Below are positions 22,449 through 33,382 of a DNA stretch of 64,000 nucleotides, piece after piece (within the stretch, counting starts at the first letter, position 1; each line of letters opens with the position of its first letter). The notes beneath the pieces are model-generated. The model saw only the letters and a program-made list of their open reading frames with translations, searched no databases and was not told the origin of the DNA. The DNA is from Nemophila menziesii (taxonomy: Eukaryota; Streptophyta; Magnoliopsida; Boraginales; Hydrophyllaceae). The position numbers and the translations under genes are program-made. The stretch is from positions 4,774,001-4,838,000 of the forward strand of contig JARWIR010000008.1 of NCBI GenBank assembly GCA_029959085.1, in the 5' to 3' direction.

Positions 22449-23987
22449 TGGTGGGGGCAAAGGTGTGATAAAATAATAGATAAATAAAGATAATAATAAA
22501 GGTTACACCCTTGACTACCACGAGAAACTCACTGCAAGTGTTACAGATCGTTTGCAAGATTAGTTGATGAGAAAAGTTCGCTCGCAGGGATTTAATCCGT
22601 TAGATCTACTTGTATTCAATAAGCGTAGAAGAATTTAGATGTTGAGATAAAAATATAATGAGGTGAATCAAATATCTGATATGAATAAATAAATAAGAAA
22701 GCAGATAAATAAATATGAATGTAAGTCAGATAAATTAGGGTCACTAATATGAGTCTATCTTACTAAGTTGTTATTCTAACCTTAAGGTGAATTGAGCATT
22801 ATATATTAACCGGGATTCTAAATTCTACCTAACCCCCGTCAGGGTGGACTTAGGAGCAACCTCTCTACTACCATAGATTCTCGAGTAATGATTGGTGATT
22901 AAATCAAACCTTTATGGCTATCTAGGTAGGACCACTACTAGACGATTATGTGGTGTTGTCAATAATTACTAAGGATAGTCCTAAGATTGACCAAATTTAG
23001 GGCTAAAAATAATAAGTCAAAGAACACAATAACAATCTACGCCAAGCTCAAATCAATTGAAATAACAACTAGTACTATAGAATTTAAGATAAAATAATAA
23101 CCCAACAATTAATAGTAAAACTTACAGAATAAAAGCTTAAAAATATGGTGAAGCCACAAATCTATAGCTAATTACCCTAAATATAGAGAATGAGAGATGT
23201 AGAAGACGAGTTTGTCACTCTCTAACTTCTTGCTTCTTGTCTTCCTCTACAGGTCAGCTTGCTTCTTGGATGAATAGCTTGATACTAAGGATGAATATTA
23301 AATTAAAGAACTAAGCTAATATTTAAAACTGAGAAAATACAAGCAAGGACTAAGCCAATACTTGGCACTGAGCAAAGACATGTTTACAATGGTTTAAGGT
23401 GTATCTATAGGCGTTTAGAAAGACCTAATTCGTTTTCTTGGAGTGGAAGACAAGTAACTTGGACTCCAAGCCCAACTCAAATTCGAATATAGAAAAGGTA
23501 ATAATCTGCCGCTGTTTTGTTTTGGCCATAACTTATTCATTTCAACTCCGATTGACGCGTTCCATATGCCGAAACTGATCGTCTCTTAAAGCTCTATAAC
23601 TTTGATTCAGACCATTCTTCCAAATTCCTAGTCAATCTTGAGTTATGATGACTTCTATGGTCGTAGGTGCTGGAATTCAGATATATTTGACAACTTTATT
23701 TTTCTATATCTCATCTTTTCGTTCCTTATCTCCAATTTCCGTGCATATCTTCTTTCCTTTATCTCATTAGACTTGATTTAGTATCTAATTAATTACTATA
23801 TATCTTGAAAGCTTCACACTAAATAAATAAATTAAACCCAATATGCTCTAAAAATAATAAATCATTAAATCAAGACAAGAAATAGGAAAGTGCAACAATA
23901 CATGATAAAATCGACTACTAGATTTCCTAAAACACTAAAAATAATGTCTCCAACTAAGATTAAATCATCACAAGAGGGGAGACATCA
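22449..23987 (-). mobile_element. LTR (downstream copy), TGATGTCTCC family
   Basis: On the plus strand it begins TGGTGGGGGCAAAGG and ends AGGGGAGACATCA; on the minus strand it therefore starts TGATGTCTCC. The far half matches the LTR at 29002-30528 closely (AAGCTTCACACTAAATAAAT, CCCAATATGCTCTAAAAATA), while the near half is diverged. Length 1539 bp. No matching 5-bp duplication is seen. Confidence 0.8.
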
Positions 23988-24003
23988 AGACCCCTAACTC
24001 AAA
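23988..24003 (-). promoter_or_regulatory. Candidate polypurine tract
   Basis: On the minus strand TTTGAGTTAGGGGTCT lies immediately before the LTR start TGATGTCTCC. It is only partly purine-rich, so this is tentative. Confidence 0.3.
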
Positions 24004-24597
24004 GTTGTATCGTCCTGATATAATAAAGATAGAAACAAAAGGAAGTCTCTAAATACACACCTAGGTCAATTAAACACAAAGGGAAGAAGATAGGAGAATA
24101 TATAGAATAGACTCAAAACAACTACTCAGAAAATTTCATGTAAGAATATTTACAACTACATACCTGCACACTTTTCATATCTACCATCAACACGTCTTGA
24201 ATTCAAGATTAGATTAGCTTCGCAATGTAAGAACGAGAGGATCTTTACTCAGTTCATCAAGGAGGCTATAGATTGTTCATCGAACTTCAATAGTATCCAA
24301 ATATCCACTTAACTACTCTCTATTGGCTCAATCACTTCTAGATTACATAGATAAGTATCAAATGGTCTTTAAGGTTGTAATGTTGGCTTAGGGACGGTAT
24401 GATAAATATATTTGGATAATTTAGAGTGAGCTTTTGACTCTCTCCTCACTAGCAATCAAAGAATCGCCCTAGAGCTTGAGTTATTCTGATAAAATGTTTC
24501 TCAATCAACCCAATGATTTTCTTGATGCACAAGGTAGAATCCCTAATACCCAATTAAAGCATAAAGTTGTTCACATAAAAATTCCACTTTGCCGGTC

Positions 24598-24600
<3 letters not shown>

Positions 24601-24634
<34 letters not shown>
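24601..24634. repeat. (AT)n microsatellite
   Basis: Seventeen AT dinucleotides, inside the noncoding 3' part of the gypsy-like element. Confidence 0.95.
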
Positions 24635-24636
<2 letters not shown>

Positions 24637-25009
24637 TTTTCATATCAATTTTTTTCTTTTGTATAGCTATGACTCTCTTTTTTATATTGAGATATCATGC
24701 TAGTTTTTCTCATATATTCTTTTCTTTTCATGCTTTTCAGCTTTTTTCATTTACTATTATCCCTGCAAAGGGTTACAATATTTGTGAATCATAATTAATA
24801 TATAGAACAGAGCACAATTAATAAGCTCAAAAATCCCAACCCAATAATAATTCCCATAATGGTGGACCCACCACCCCAAACTCAAGCTCTAAAACAATTG
24901 TCTATGCATCGCAATTAGAGTGCGAGTCATATGGAAAAGTCCTAAAATCTAAAGGGATATGACTTATAATGTGGATATATAAAAAGGATTTAGTAAGGCT
25001 AGAAGGGGC

Positions 25010-25560
25010 TAAGAAGGATATAAAATATAATAAATGGACAGCAAGCTAAAAGGCAACAAGGGCCTTATGAAAGAACCGCCTTAATCATTTTCTAAACTAT
25101 GCAATTTCGTCATTCTCTTACCTTTAGCACGTTCATCAAATGGGGTTGTCAACTAGCTTGGATCTCACGGCCTACACACCACTCATGGCTCCCTGAGATC
25201 GAACCTAATTTCTATCGCATTTCTAACTAATCTTTACTTTACTATCAATGTGTGTTTTCCTGCAAATACTCAAAGTATACAATATAATAACAAATATCAA
25301 ATAAAGGGGTGAGATGGTATAAAAGGATTCAAGTGGCTTCAATATAAAAGACTGCCTTATTCATCTTTCTAACTTCCGGATTTTGTTACTTTTTCACTAC
25401 TAGTTCATAGATAAGCGGGTTTTCAACTAATTTCAAACCTCACGTTCTACACACCAAATAATTCTCCCTAAGTTTCAACATAACTTCTTAGCATTGCTCA
25501 TTAATATTTCTATCTTTTATTTCCTGTTTTCATACATGCATGCTAAACATATTTATGACA
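25010..25560. repeat. Two diverged ~300-bp direct copies
   Basis: The block around 25070-25230 (CGCCTTAATCATTTTCTAA, GTTCATC..ATG, GGGGTTGTCAACTAG, CACGGCCTACACACCA, CTCCCTGAG) recurs in the same order at 25360-25500 (TGCCTTATTCATCTTTCTAA, AGCGGGTTTTCAACTAA, CACGTTCTACACACCA, CTCCCTAAG). Identity is partial. Noncoding, inside the gypsy-like element. Confidence 0.7.
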
Positions 25561-25957
25561 TCTTTGAAAAAACATACTAATTACTATCATTAACTTAATT
25601 AAATCATTCTCAATAGGTATGTTCAACATACTCTATGCCTATTTCAACCTAAATTTTTTAAATTTTATGCAAAAACAAAAAGGAAGACGAGGACAACGAA
25701 TCCCCACCCCCAACTCAAAAGTGAGCCGTGTCCCCACGACTCGAAAAAGACTCAAGAAAGAAATATAATTTAAAATTGGCACACATATTGCACATAAAGA
25801 AATGGTAGGGAAGAGAGAAAACATACTCTTCGAGGCTATTACCTCTCCTTATCGACCAAGTGTTTCTCCTTCACCCAAAATTATCTTTGCTTTCCGAACA
25901 AGACACGTGATCATAGTAGGATATTGCATTAAATAACGACATGGGAGAGACCGAAAA

Positions 25958-26371
25958 TCACGTCACCTCCTCATAGATCAATTGTGACACATCCTCTTCT
26001 TCTTCTCTCAAAAACAATTTATAATTCACAAACCAACCCAATCTTTCTCTAATCTCCAAGAATCTTCTTGTATTCTCCGTTATCAACTTCTTCTTCAAAT
26101 ACTTTCTCATAAGCAAAGGTAGTTCCTTTAATTGTTTCTTTGGAGAAGCTATCATGGCCATTGAAGCTTTCTCTGTTTCTTCGGGTGTAGGGTCTTCGAT
26201 TTGTAGAGGTTGTGTTGTTTTCTTCACTAAAGCTGGAACCTTTTTGCCCATTAAATCAAACACAGCTAGTTGACCTCTCTTCTCTCGACCTGTTTTAACC
26301 TTTGTGTTGGAACTAGAACTTTTCTTACTTGATTTCTTCTTAATAGAATCCAGTACCTTGCTTTTCTTCAT
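25958..26371 (-). CDS. 137-aa lysine-rich ORF in the gypsy-like element
   Basis: A clean open frame with a strongly basic N-terminus (MKKSKVLDSIKKKSSKKSS), a middle with Pro and Thr, a Leu/Lys-rich segment (ELPLLMRKYLKKK), and an acidic C-terminus (REEEEDVSQLIYEE). I recognise no domain. It lies downstream of gag and the 109-bp repeat on the same strand, in the position where Athila/Tat elements may carry extra ORFs between the polyprotein and the 3' LTR. It could be an accessory retrotransposon ORF or a captured host fragment. Expression is unproven. Confidence 0.4.
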   Translation of the reverse strand: MKKSKVLDSIKKKSSKKSSSSNTKVKTGREKRGQLAVFDLMGKKVPALVKKTTQPLQIEDPTPEETEKASMAMIASPKKQLKELPLLMRKYLKKKLITENTRRFLEIRERLGWFVNYKLFLREEEEDVSQLIYEEVT

Positions 26372-26864
26372 CTCCCTTACAGTAGATAATGTTTATGTTC
26401 TCTTAATCATCTCAATTGACCCCCAACTCAAAGCTTTAACCACTCTTTAAAATTGAAACTCTTGATTATTGGTTGAACAAGCTTTATTTAGGTTAGGAAA
26501 GGTGTTTTGATGATGAATCTCTATATGGGTAAGATGGATTCTTCATGGATTGGTATGGATTTAAGAAATTGTAGGATTAATTTCTGAAATTTAAGCTTTT
26601 GATTCTTGGATTCAATGTGTTTTGGTATGATATGGGTGGTTGAATCTTCTTTGTAATGATGTGGAGAAAGGATTGGGTGTGTTTTTATGGTGATTGGGTA
26701 GTGTTTTGATGTTTAGGGACGGTTTGATGAAGCTTCAATGGAGTTGGGAGAGGTTTGGGGAAGAAGGAGAGGCTTAAGCATTGTAAAATTCGTAATAGAC
26801 CAACCTCCTCTTCCTTATAACCTGAAAAACGCGAAAATTTTCTCTCTCCAGCGGTGTCGGGCGG

Positions 26865-27225
26865 CATACCGGCCGTAGGGCCCTGTATACCGGAGCTAAT
26901 GTTCTTCCAGGTTCATGCTTCGTCAAAATACCCGAGGCGTGCACACGTGGGAATGGGTTTTTGTTCTGGCCAGTATACTGGAGATATGGCCTGGTATACC
27001 AGAGCTACTGTTCTTCCAGGTTCATGCTTCTTCAAAATACCCGAGGCGTGCACACGTGGGCACGAGTTTTTGTTCTGCTCGGTATACCGGAGATATGGCC
27101 CGGTATGCCGGAGCTGACCTCCTTCGAAATTCGACAATCTGGAATGAACACGTGGCGACAACCGTGGGGTCGGGTTTTCTGACCTTCGGTATACCGCCGG
27201 TGAGGCCCGGTATACCGGTGGCAGG
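26865..27225. repeat. GC-rich 109-bp tandem repeat with GGTATACC palindromes
   Basis: About two and a half copies with a 109-bp period (GTTCTTCCAGGTTCATGCTTC at 26901 and 27010; GGCGTGCACACGTGGG in both). Each copy carries CCGGTATACCGG-like inverted motifs and a GAGATATGGCC block. The overlapping open frames on both strands arise from the repeat and are not called as genes. It lies between gag and the accessory ORF of the gypsy-like element. Confidence 0.9.
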
Positions 27226-27441
27226 TAAGAATACTCCCATAAAATCAGTTTTTTCTCCCCGACTCGATCTCTTTAAATTCCTGAACATCAAAAACACTAA
27301 TACCTTTCTCAAATATGCAATATCAACTAAAAATAACTAAACTAAACATGAATTAAAAACCTAAAAAACGTAAAACTTGCGGGTTGTCTCCCGTATAACA
27401 CTTTTGTTTAACGTCTTTTAAAGTTAGACGCGTTACCTCGA

Positions 27442-28900
27442 TTAATTATGACGAAATTTGAACCCCTTTCCTCTAATTCCCACGAACTTCTCAGCTCTAT
27501 TCTTCATAATCATGGATGGTGTCATCCAAGAGTTCGTGTGTGTAGGTTCGTCTGGTGGTAACTCGATAGTAGTACACTCCTCTGGTGATCCACTCATATC
27601 CTCAGTTTCGAATCTTCGTTTGTGAGAAAGAACGTCCTTCATGAATTTCAGATATTTTGGCATTCTTTTGAGAGCTTCTACAAACGGCATGTTAATCTTT
27701 ATCTTGTTCACCATGTCAAGGAACTTCTGGAAATCTGTTTCGTTGTTCTTGGTTTTGACACGTGATGGGAATGGTGGAGGAAGACGTGTATTGGTTACCA
27801 CCGTGATCTCTTTCTTTTCATGTGTTTTTTCTGGGACACTTGTTTGTTCAATTACCTCTTCCACCTTGTCTTTGACTGTTTCTTCAACCACTTTCTCGGG
27901 AATTGAGGTCGATTCTGGTTCTACTATAGGCGGAGGTAATTGTTTTCCACTTCTTAAGAGCCCGTTTGGGATTGATTATTTTGGAGTTAAAAGCGCTTTT
28001 TGATTAAAATTTAAATATTTGTAAAAAATATTAAAAAATATTTTGATATCTAAAATCACTTTAAGTGATTATTTTAATAATCACTAATCTAGTGCTTTTC
28101 CTAAAAGTGATTTTTAGAGTCTAAAATATTACTATAGATCTAAAATCACTTTAAGTGATTATTTTAAAAAGCAATCCCAAACGGGCACTAATTCAACTGC
28201 ATGACAAACACCATTTTCGGGAGCGATAGGAGCAATAGTATCACTTTGGAGCTGCCCTTTTGGCATGTTTTGAAGTTTACTCACCATTTGTGACATGGTA
28301 AGCTCAAGATTCTTAAGCACCTTGGATTAGTTTTGGAGTCTTTGTTGGCTAATCTTCATATTTTCTTCAACTAAGTTCATCATCTTAGCCATGCTTGAAT
28401 TCAAATTCGAAGGTTGCTCTTGTATGGTTTGTTGCATTGAATAAGAAAGTGGTTCTTGATAAGCTTCGTTATAAATCGACACTTCTTGATAGATAGGATG
28501 TGGAGGATAATAAGATTGAGGTCGCGGTTGATAATAAGTCTGTTGATTTCTGACCCAATTATGATTCTGTGGGGGCTGATAATTAGCGTAATTTCCTTGA
28601 GATTGATTATAACCATTATAATAATGGTTTCTTTGATAAGGTGTGAAGGAAATCAAAGCTGGATTATTCATGCAATTCTCCCACGAGTGATCTCTTTCTC
28701 CACAACTAGGACATGAAGTTAAAGTATGTACTAGATTTCCCTGAGCTATTTCTCGCGCTAGTTTGCGTAATTCATCAAGTTGTTGGTCTATCTTGATGTC
28801 AAGAATATTCTTCATAATTGTATTAGCTTCTGCAAGATCTAGTAATACGAAACTTTCCTTCCCCAACAAATGTGCTCTTGCCTAAAGATCTGTAAAACAA
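27442..28900 (-). pseudogene. Gypsy gag fragment with zinc knuckle, interrupted by a MITE
   Basis: Minus-strand coding in two parts. The upstream part (28869-28192) contains a CCHC zinc knuckle CPSCGERDHSWENC (C-x2-C-x4-H-x4-C, the RNA-binding motif of Gag), a long Tyr/Asn/Gln/Pro-rich linker, and a MAKMMNLVEEN/NLELTMSQMVSKLQ coiled segment; one TAA lies near 28326. The MITE then splits an AVEL-RSGK motif. The downstream part (27957-27442) carries PPPFPSRVKTKN, the conserved FVEALKRMPKYLKFMKDVLS region and EECTTIE, as in Athila/Tat Gag C-termini. The N-terminal half of Gag is missing: the primer site is only ~100 bp upstream. The protease expected after EEC is also absent. Confidence 0.85.
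27958..28188. mobile_element. Tourist-like (PIF/Harbinger) MITE inside gag
   Basis: A 231-bp element with inverted ends GAGCCCGTTTGGGATTG and CAATCCCAAACGGGCAC, flanked by TAA on both sides (27955-27957 and 28189-28191). The 3-bp TAA/TTA duplication and GCCYGTTTGG ends fit PIF/Harbinger MITEs. Internal copies of ATCACTTTAAGTGATTATTTT form further hairpins. It sits in a leucine codon of gag; leaving out the element and one TAA copy gives a continuous gag frame. Confidence 0.92.
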
Positions 28901-28976
28901 AAACTAAAAGAAAAAGCGTAAAATAGAACTAACTAAAATATATGCACTAGATAATTGCACAAGGACTAACGATGTA

Positions 28977-28995
28977 GTCCGCGACAGCGGCGCCA
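28977..28995 (-). promoter_or_regulatory. tRNA-Asp-like primer-binding site
   Basis: The minus strand reads TGGCGCCGCTGTCGCGGAC, six bases from the LTR end. It resembles the TGGCGCCGTTGCCGGGGA primer site for tRNA-Asp used by Athila-type elements, with three differences in the distal half. Confidence 0.75.
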
Positions 28996-29001
28996 AAAAC
29001 T

Positions 29002-30528
29002 TGGTGTCGCCTAAGGTATGATAAAATAATGTATAAAATAATTGCAAATAAACACCCTAGGTTGAGCACGGTTCCGCAAGTATTACAGGACGTATGCAAG
29101 TTTTAATGATAAGAAGATTCGTTCCTCAGAGACTACGAAGGTTAGAGAGAACTTATGCAAATTATCCAGTGCAGATATGAGAACTAGAACAGATAATACG
29201 CAAGAGAAAAGAAGAGAAAGATAGAATTTTATTTGGTTTTTACTAAAATAAAATTAAACTAATAAACTAAAGACAGAAAAGTAAATAAGCTAAGAACAAT
29301 AGTATGATAGTTTAGCATGAGCAAGTAATCCCCACTAGTTTTGCCGTTCTAAACATGTAAGGGTGAATCATGTAGTATTTCAATAGTTGGTTTCAATCGT
29401 GCTAGGTAGTTTTAAATAGGGTTTACCTGTGTCAATAAGAACCTAAGCAAACTTTTCCTGTAATTGATTAAATAGCAATACACTAAACCATTGGCTATCT
29501 AGTTAGGCTGATTTGTCAGATCTAAACCTTGTTCTAGACGTTATGTGCTAATTATATAGTTAAATATACCATTGTCAATGGTTATCTAACTAATATGATG
29601 GTAATCCTATACGTTTGCAACCGTAAAGAACACATAATATAAATCCAACACATAAACAGAGAAATCAAAACATATATTCAATTTAAAACATATAATTCCC
29701 AAATTAGATAGATGTCAATCAAAACTAGGGTTCATACATATATGCTAAAACTCAAGCTAAATTTATTTAGTTCATACTAAGAAAAGAAAAGAAAAGAATT
29801 ACATAATTGAAGGTTGAAGAAGACATGATTGATGCACAGCTCTTCCCAGACTTCTCTTCTTGTGTTGTAGCTTCTTCCTGACCTAAGGTTTGGCCAAGGA
29901 TGATTTTCTAATGATAAGAGGCTGTATTTATAGGGTATAGGAAGACCTAATTCGTTTTCTTGAAGGAGAAGGTAAGTAATGAACACTCAGCCCAACTCAA
30001 ATTTGTATGTAGATAAGGATAATTACCGCTGACTTGTTTTAACCATATCTTCTTCGTTACTGGACCGTTTTTTACCCATAAGATATCAAAAGAATCCTCA
30101 CGGAATTATCTATCTACCTATGAAAGGGATCTTCCAGAATCAGATTTTTTTTGTTCAAAGCCAGAATCAGCTTAGTTTTGGAGTTATCATCACTTATTTT
30201 GACGTAGCTGTAGAAATTCAGATTTATTTGGCAGCTTTTCCTTTTCCTAATTGAACTCTGTTTCCTTCTATCTCTAGATTTCTTCAAGATCTTCTTTACT
30301 TATTTCCTTAGAATTGACTTGGCATCTAATTTATTTCCATATTATCTTCAAAGCTTCACACTAAATAAATAATTAAACCCAATATGCTCTAAAAATAATA
30401 AATCATTAAATCAAGACTAGAAATAGGAAATGGTACTAAATCATGATAAAATCGACCTATACTCTATTAAATACACCTTAAATGATGTCTCCAACTACTA
30501 ATAAATCATCACAAATGGGGAGACATCA
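29002..30528 (-). mobile_element. LTR (upstream copy), TGATGTCTCC family
   Basis: On the plus strand it begins TGGTGTCGCCTAAGG and ends GGGGAGACATCA (1527 bp). It is adjacent to the primer site and so is the 5' LTR of a minus-strand element. Its outer edge abuts the Ulp1-like gene fragment at 30529. Confidence 0.85.
29924..29933 (-). promoter_or_regulatory. LTR TATA box
   Basis: CTATAAATAC on the minus strand in mid-LTR. The matching position in the solo LTR at 46051-47630 (minus strand TATTATAAATAG, 47055-47066) keeps it, suggesting the polymerase II promoter of this family. Confidence 0.6.
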
Positions 30529-30544
30529 TCTATAAAGGATAAAT

Positions 30545-32052
30545 CGAGGAGTTTGTCTAAGGCTCGCAAACGCTCTGACGGGCGTGATAACGATACAATG
30601 GGAAAGCATGAGTTTGAGGTGTTGAGGGGGCTAATGTAAAATATATACGATGATATTCATTCTAGTGGGAAGAGGAAGACGCAAAAAGGTAGTAGTAGTA
30701 AGAGAATAGAGTCTGAAGCATCGTCATTGGTAGCTAGAGATGTTACCATGGGCAGCCCTAACCGGACTCCCACCGTCCAATCCAGGAGGCCAATAACCAC
30801 CGAATCGCCCATGCACCACGACATAGATATCACCCAGTAACGTTCTTTGCAAAATTCCACGTGATATTATATGTTTGTCTAGTCCGAGTAGGTCGCCCTC
30901 TCCAACGATCATTGGGCCGTTTCGGGTTACGCGTGGACTCGGTAATAGTTGGACCGATTACGCCTAGAGGTTAGATACGGATGCCGATTTGCTTTACACA
31001 TATTTGATGGATGGAAAATCTCCCCCAAAGTAATAAACTTTTAGCTTGAAAATTTGTATTTATCTTAATTGTTATTGAAATTTAAGTGAACTTCAATTTT
31101 TTTCCAAAGAGGTTGTTATATCATACTCCAGCTCCAACTTGAATCGGAGGAAGATGGTCAAGCTTTTGACACCATGTGATTTTGTTTCCGCAGATGTGAG
31201 TATCTTGGTTTCTAATCAAATTGTTTTCTAGTATGTTAATTCATTTAGGTATGTCTTTAATAGGTAATTGACTTATGTCCCGAACGTTTGTGCGCGGAAA
31301 CAAAAGTTGTAGATCCCGAGTGTCGTGATAGGTTTATGTCGACATACTTCGCCCGTAAGTGTTTACCCATTAATATTAGTTGGAAGTTTATAAGACATTT
31401 ATTACATAATTTTATTCCTTAGGCAGACTCATTTATGACGGGTATGAAAAAATACCCCAGCTGGTCGACCAATATTATGTTGAACACCGATATAGAGATT
31501 TCTCAAATTTGCATCGGGTAATTTAAGCAATTTTGTAGATTTTTTGATTTTGTTTATATTATGTATCATAGTTTAAATGTGTTATTATGAACATTGTAGA
31601 TATTTATTCCTGTCAATAGCTATGGATATCATTAGGTGTTATACGTATTGGACTTCAAAGACAATTTGACCTATATTTATGACACGACGCTTCAAATCAA
31701 ACCACCCACTCCTAGTTACCTTAGTCAATATTGGGAAGTGGTAAGCATGACCTTTACTTCCTTGTACTTGTTTGGCTTGTTGTTTGTAATATAGTGCATT
31801 CCATTTTATTTCTTGTAGACTTCGAGACTTCAACTATTCCTTGACCATGTTGATGAAAACTTCTCACGGCCGAGGGTCCATGATTTGGTACTCACTTATC
31901 CCAAGTGGGCCCCCCTCCAATGCGAGTCGAACGATTGTGCGTAAATTTTTGCACAATGATGAGATTACTGGTGATAAAAATGCTTGGAATAATTCACAAT
32001 CCATGAGAAAGAGATTTGAGTTAGCCAAATACTTGTTTAGGAACCAAATATA
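30545..32052 (+). pseudogene. Ulp1-like (C48) cysteine protease gene, broken
   Basis: Open blocks on the plus strand separated by apparent introns: SLSKARKRSDGRDND to ITTESPMHHDID (30545-30835, one TAA inside), RRKMVKLLTPCDFVSADV (~31145-31200), IDLCPERLCAETKVVDPECRDRF (~31270-31350), RLIYDGYEKIPQLVDQYYVEH (~31425-31520), then IFIPVNSYGYH, a stop, and VLYVLDFKDNLTYIYD (~31600-31690), and LQCESNDC (~31910-31940). The last blocks carry the His, Asp and Gln...Cys pattern of Ulp1 desumoylating proteases. The conserved Trp after the His is a TAG stop (31634-31636), and a frameshift follows the Cys, after which the C-terminal frame (WNNSQSMRKRFELAKYLF) continues. Such genes are often carried by Mutator-like and other plant transposons. 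It is inactive as written. Confidence 0.75.
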
Positions 32053-32629
32053 ACTCGTTGCGGTATTTTATTGAAGTTGTAGGTGAATGACAGAGTTTTA
32101 TATTTGGATGAATGATATAAGTTTCTTGTTTGGTTTTGTTTTATTCTATGGGATGTTAAGACTTTTATTTGTTAATGTTGTTTAGTGATATGAAGTGTAA
32201 AGACTTTTGTTTATTAATGTAGTGTTAATGGTGTTTCCTGTTATGTAGTGTTAAGACTTCGAATGGTATTGCTAGTGACTACTTGTTGTGCAACATTTCA
32301 TGCTATTGCATTTGCAGATGACTATGTGTTGGGCCAATACATAATTCCAACCCATACAAAAAAAGAAAAACCAAATTTCAACAAACAATAAATATGCAAA
32401 TTCGTTATTCTTCACCAACATCATCTAACATAAAATCATATTTATTATATCAATAATTCTCTAAACTTCACCAACAACACCATCGAACATAAAATCATAA
32501 TTGTTAAACACGAAATAGGTTTTTAATTATTAGAAGTTAAAAAATTACACCATAATAGACAAACACCAAGAAATACCAAATCCAACATAGATAAAATGAA
32601 AAAAAAAAACTAGATGAACTTGAACTTTC
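32053..32629. other. AT-rich intergenic DNA
   Basis: No gene or element recognised. A short motif CACCAACA-C-ATC-AACATAAAATCAT occurs twice (~32410-32440 and ~32465-32500). Confidence 0.5.
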
Positions 32630-33190
32630 TATATTTGGGATGAGTGTTTGCAACTTTTCAATCAACCCTTGATAAAATAGACTCCACATTGGCAATCCTA
32701 TAGTATATCACAAACATTTGACTCTCAACTCGCATGTTTTTCTCTTGAATACCTTTGAACTTTTGGATATCCTCGTTTGAAGTCTTCGTTCCATTTGCTA
32801 AAAAGGCCTCCAATTGTGCCACCCTTTCGTTTAATAAAGTTACTTGACCCTCAACTCATTTCAAGCTATCTAGGATTTCATGGATTCCTTTTTCCATCCT
32901 TGAAGATCTTCTTTTTCATGCTTCTTTCTTGATTTCATCCAGTGACTTGGAATTTGTTGACGAAGACGAGGAACTATAACTACTTTCCCTTACTACACTT
33001 TTAATCATATATCGGGTTAAGAAGTTGGACTTACCTTGTTCACCGGTGGTCGGATGAGAAGTATTCACACATGCAAATCCGGATTTGTTCTTGGACGACT
33101 TTGAGAAGAATCCAAATGCAACTTTCTCTTGGTAGGTTGTTTATATTTGGGGAGGTTGTATCTTCTTGTAGCCCTTGCACCCAAAAGATA
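32630..33190 (-). pseudogene. Decayed coiled-coil protein fragment
   Basis: The minus strand can be read, across a few stops, as KVAFGFFSKSSKNKSGF, a Ser-rich SSYSSSSSTNSKSLDEIK stretch, and a heptad-like VTLLNERVAQLEAFLANG segment. No family is recognised. Together with the Ulp1-like and GRF fragments it may belong to one decayed transposon gene set, but I cannot show that. Confidence 0.35.
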
Positions 33191-33382
33191 GGAGTTTATC
33201 GTATGTTATCTTCTTTATTTTTCCTCTTCTAAGAACTCAAAAATAAAAACGGGTATGGTGAAAAAGAGAAGAAGAAGGAAACTTGTAATAATGCTTATAG
33301 TGGGGTAGAGGGGTAGGGGCATTTAAAAAAAATTATATATATTATTATAATATTAAAAAGTGAATCTTACACGTGTAGTGTA

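Larger units (their letters stand above)
22449..30528 (-). mobile_element. Ty3/gypsy (Athila/Tat-like) gag-only retrotransposon, composite
   Basis: In minus-strand order: LTR 30528-29002, primer site 28995-28977, gag fragment ~28900-27442 (split by a MITE), a post-gag stretch at ~27420-27370 containing GACGTTAAACAAAAGTG and GGGAGACAACCCG (wording typical of sequence downstream of polyproteins in this group), a GC-rich tandem repeat, an accessory ORF, ~2 kb of noncoding DNA, and a second LTR 23987-22449. No protease, RT or integrase is present, so it would be non-autonomous. The two LTRs belong to one family but are clearly diverged, and the 5-bp flanks differ (AATTG against TCTAT). They may therefore come from two different insertions joined by recombination. 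Confidence 0.65.

Noticed and set aside
26854..27340. Four overlapping 73-141-aa frames on both strands
   Set aside because: They arise from the GC-rich 109-bp tandem repeat, which keeps all frames open; no motif is seen.
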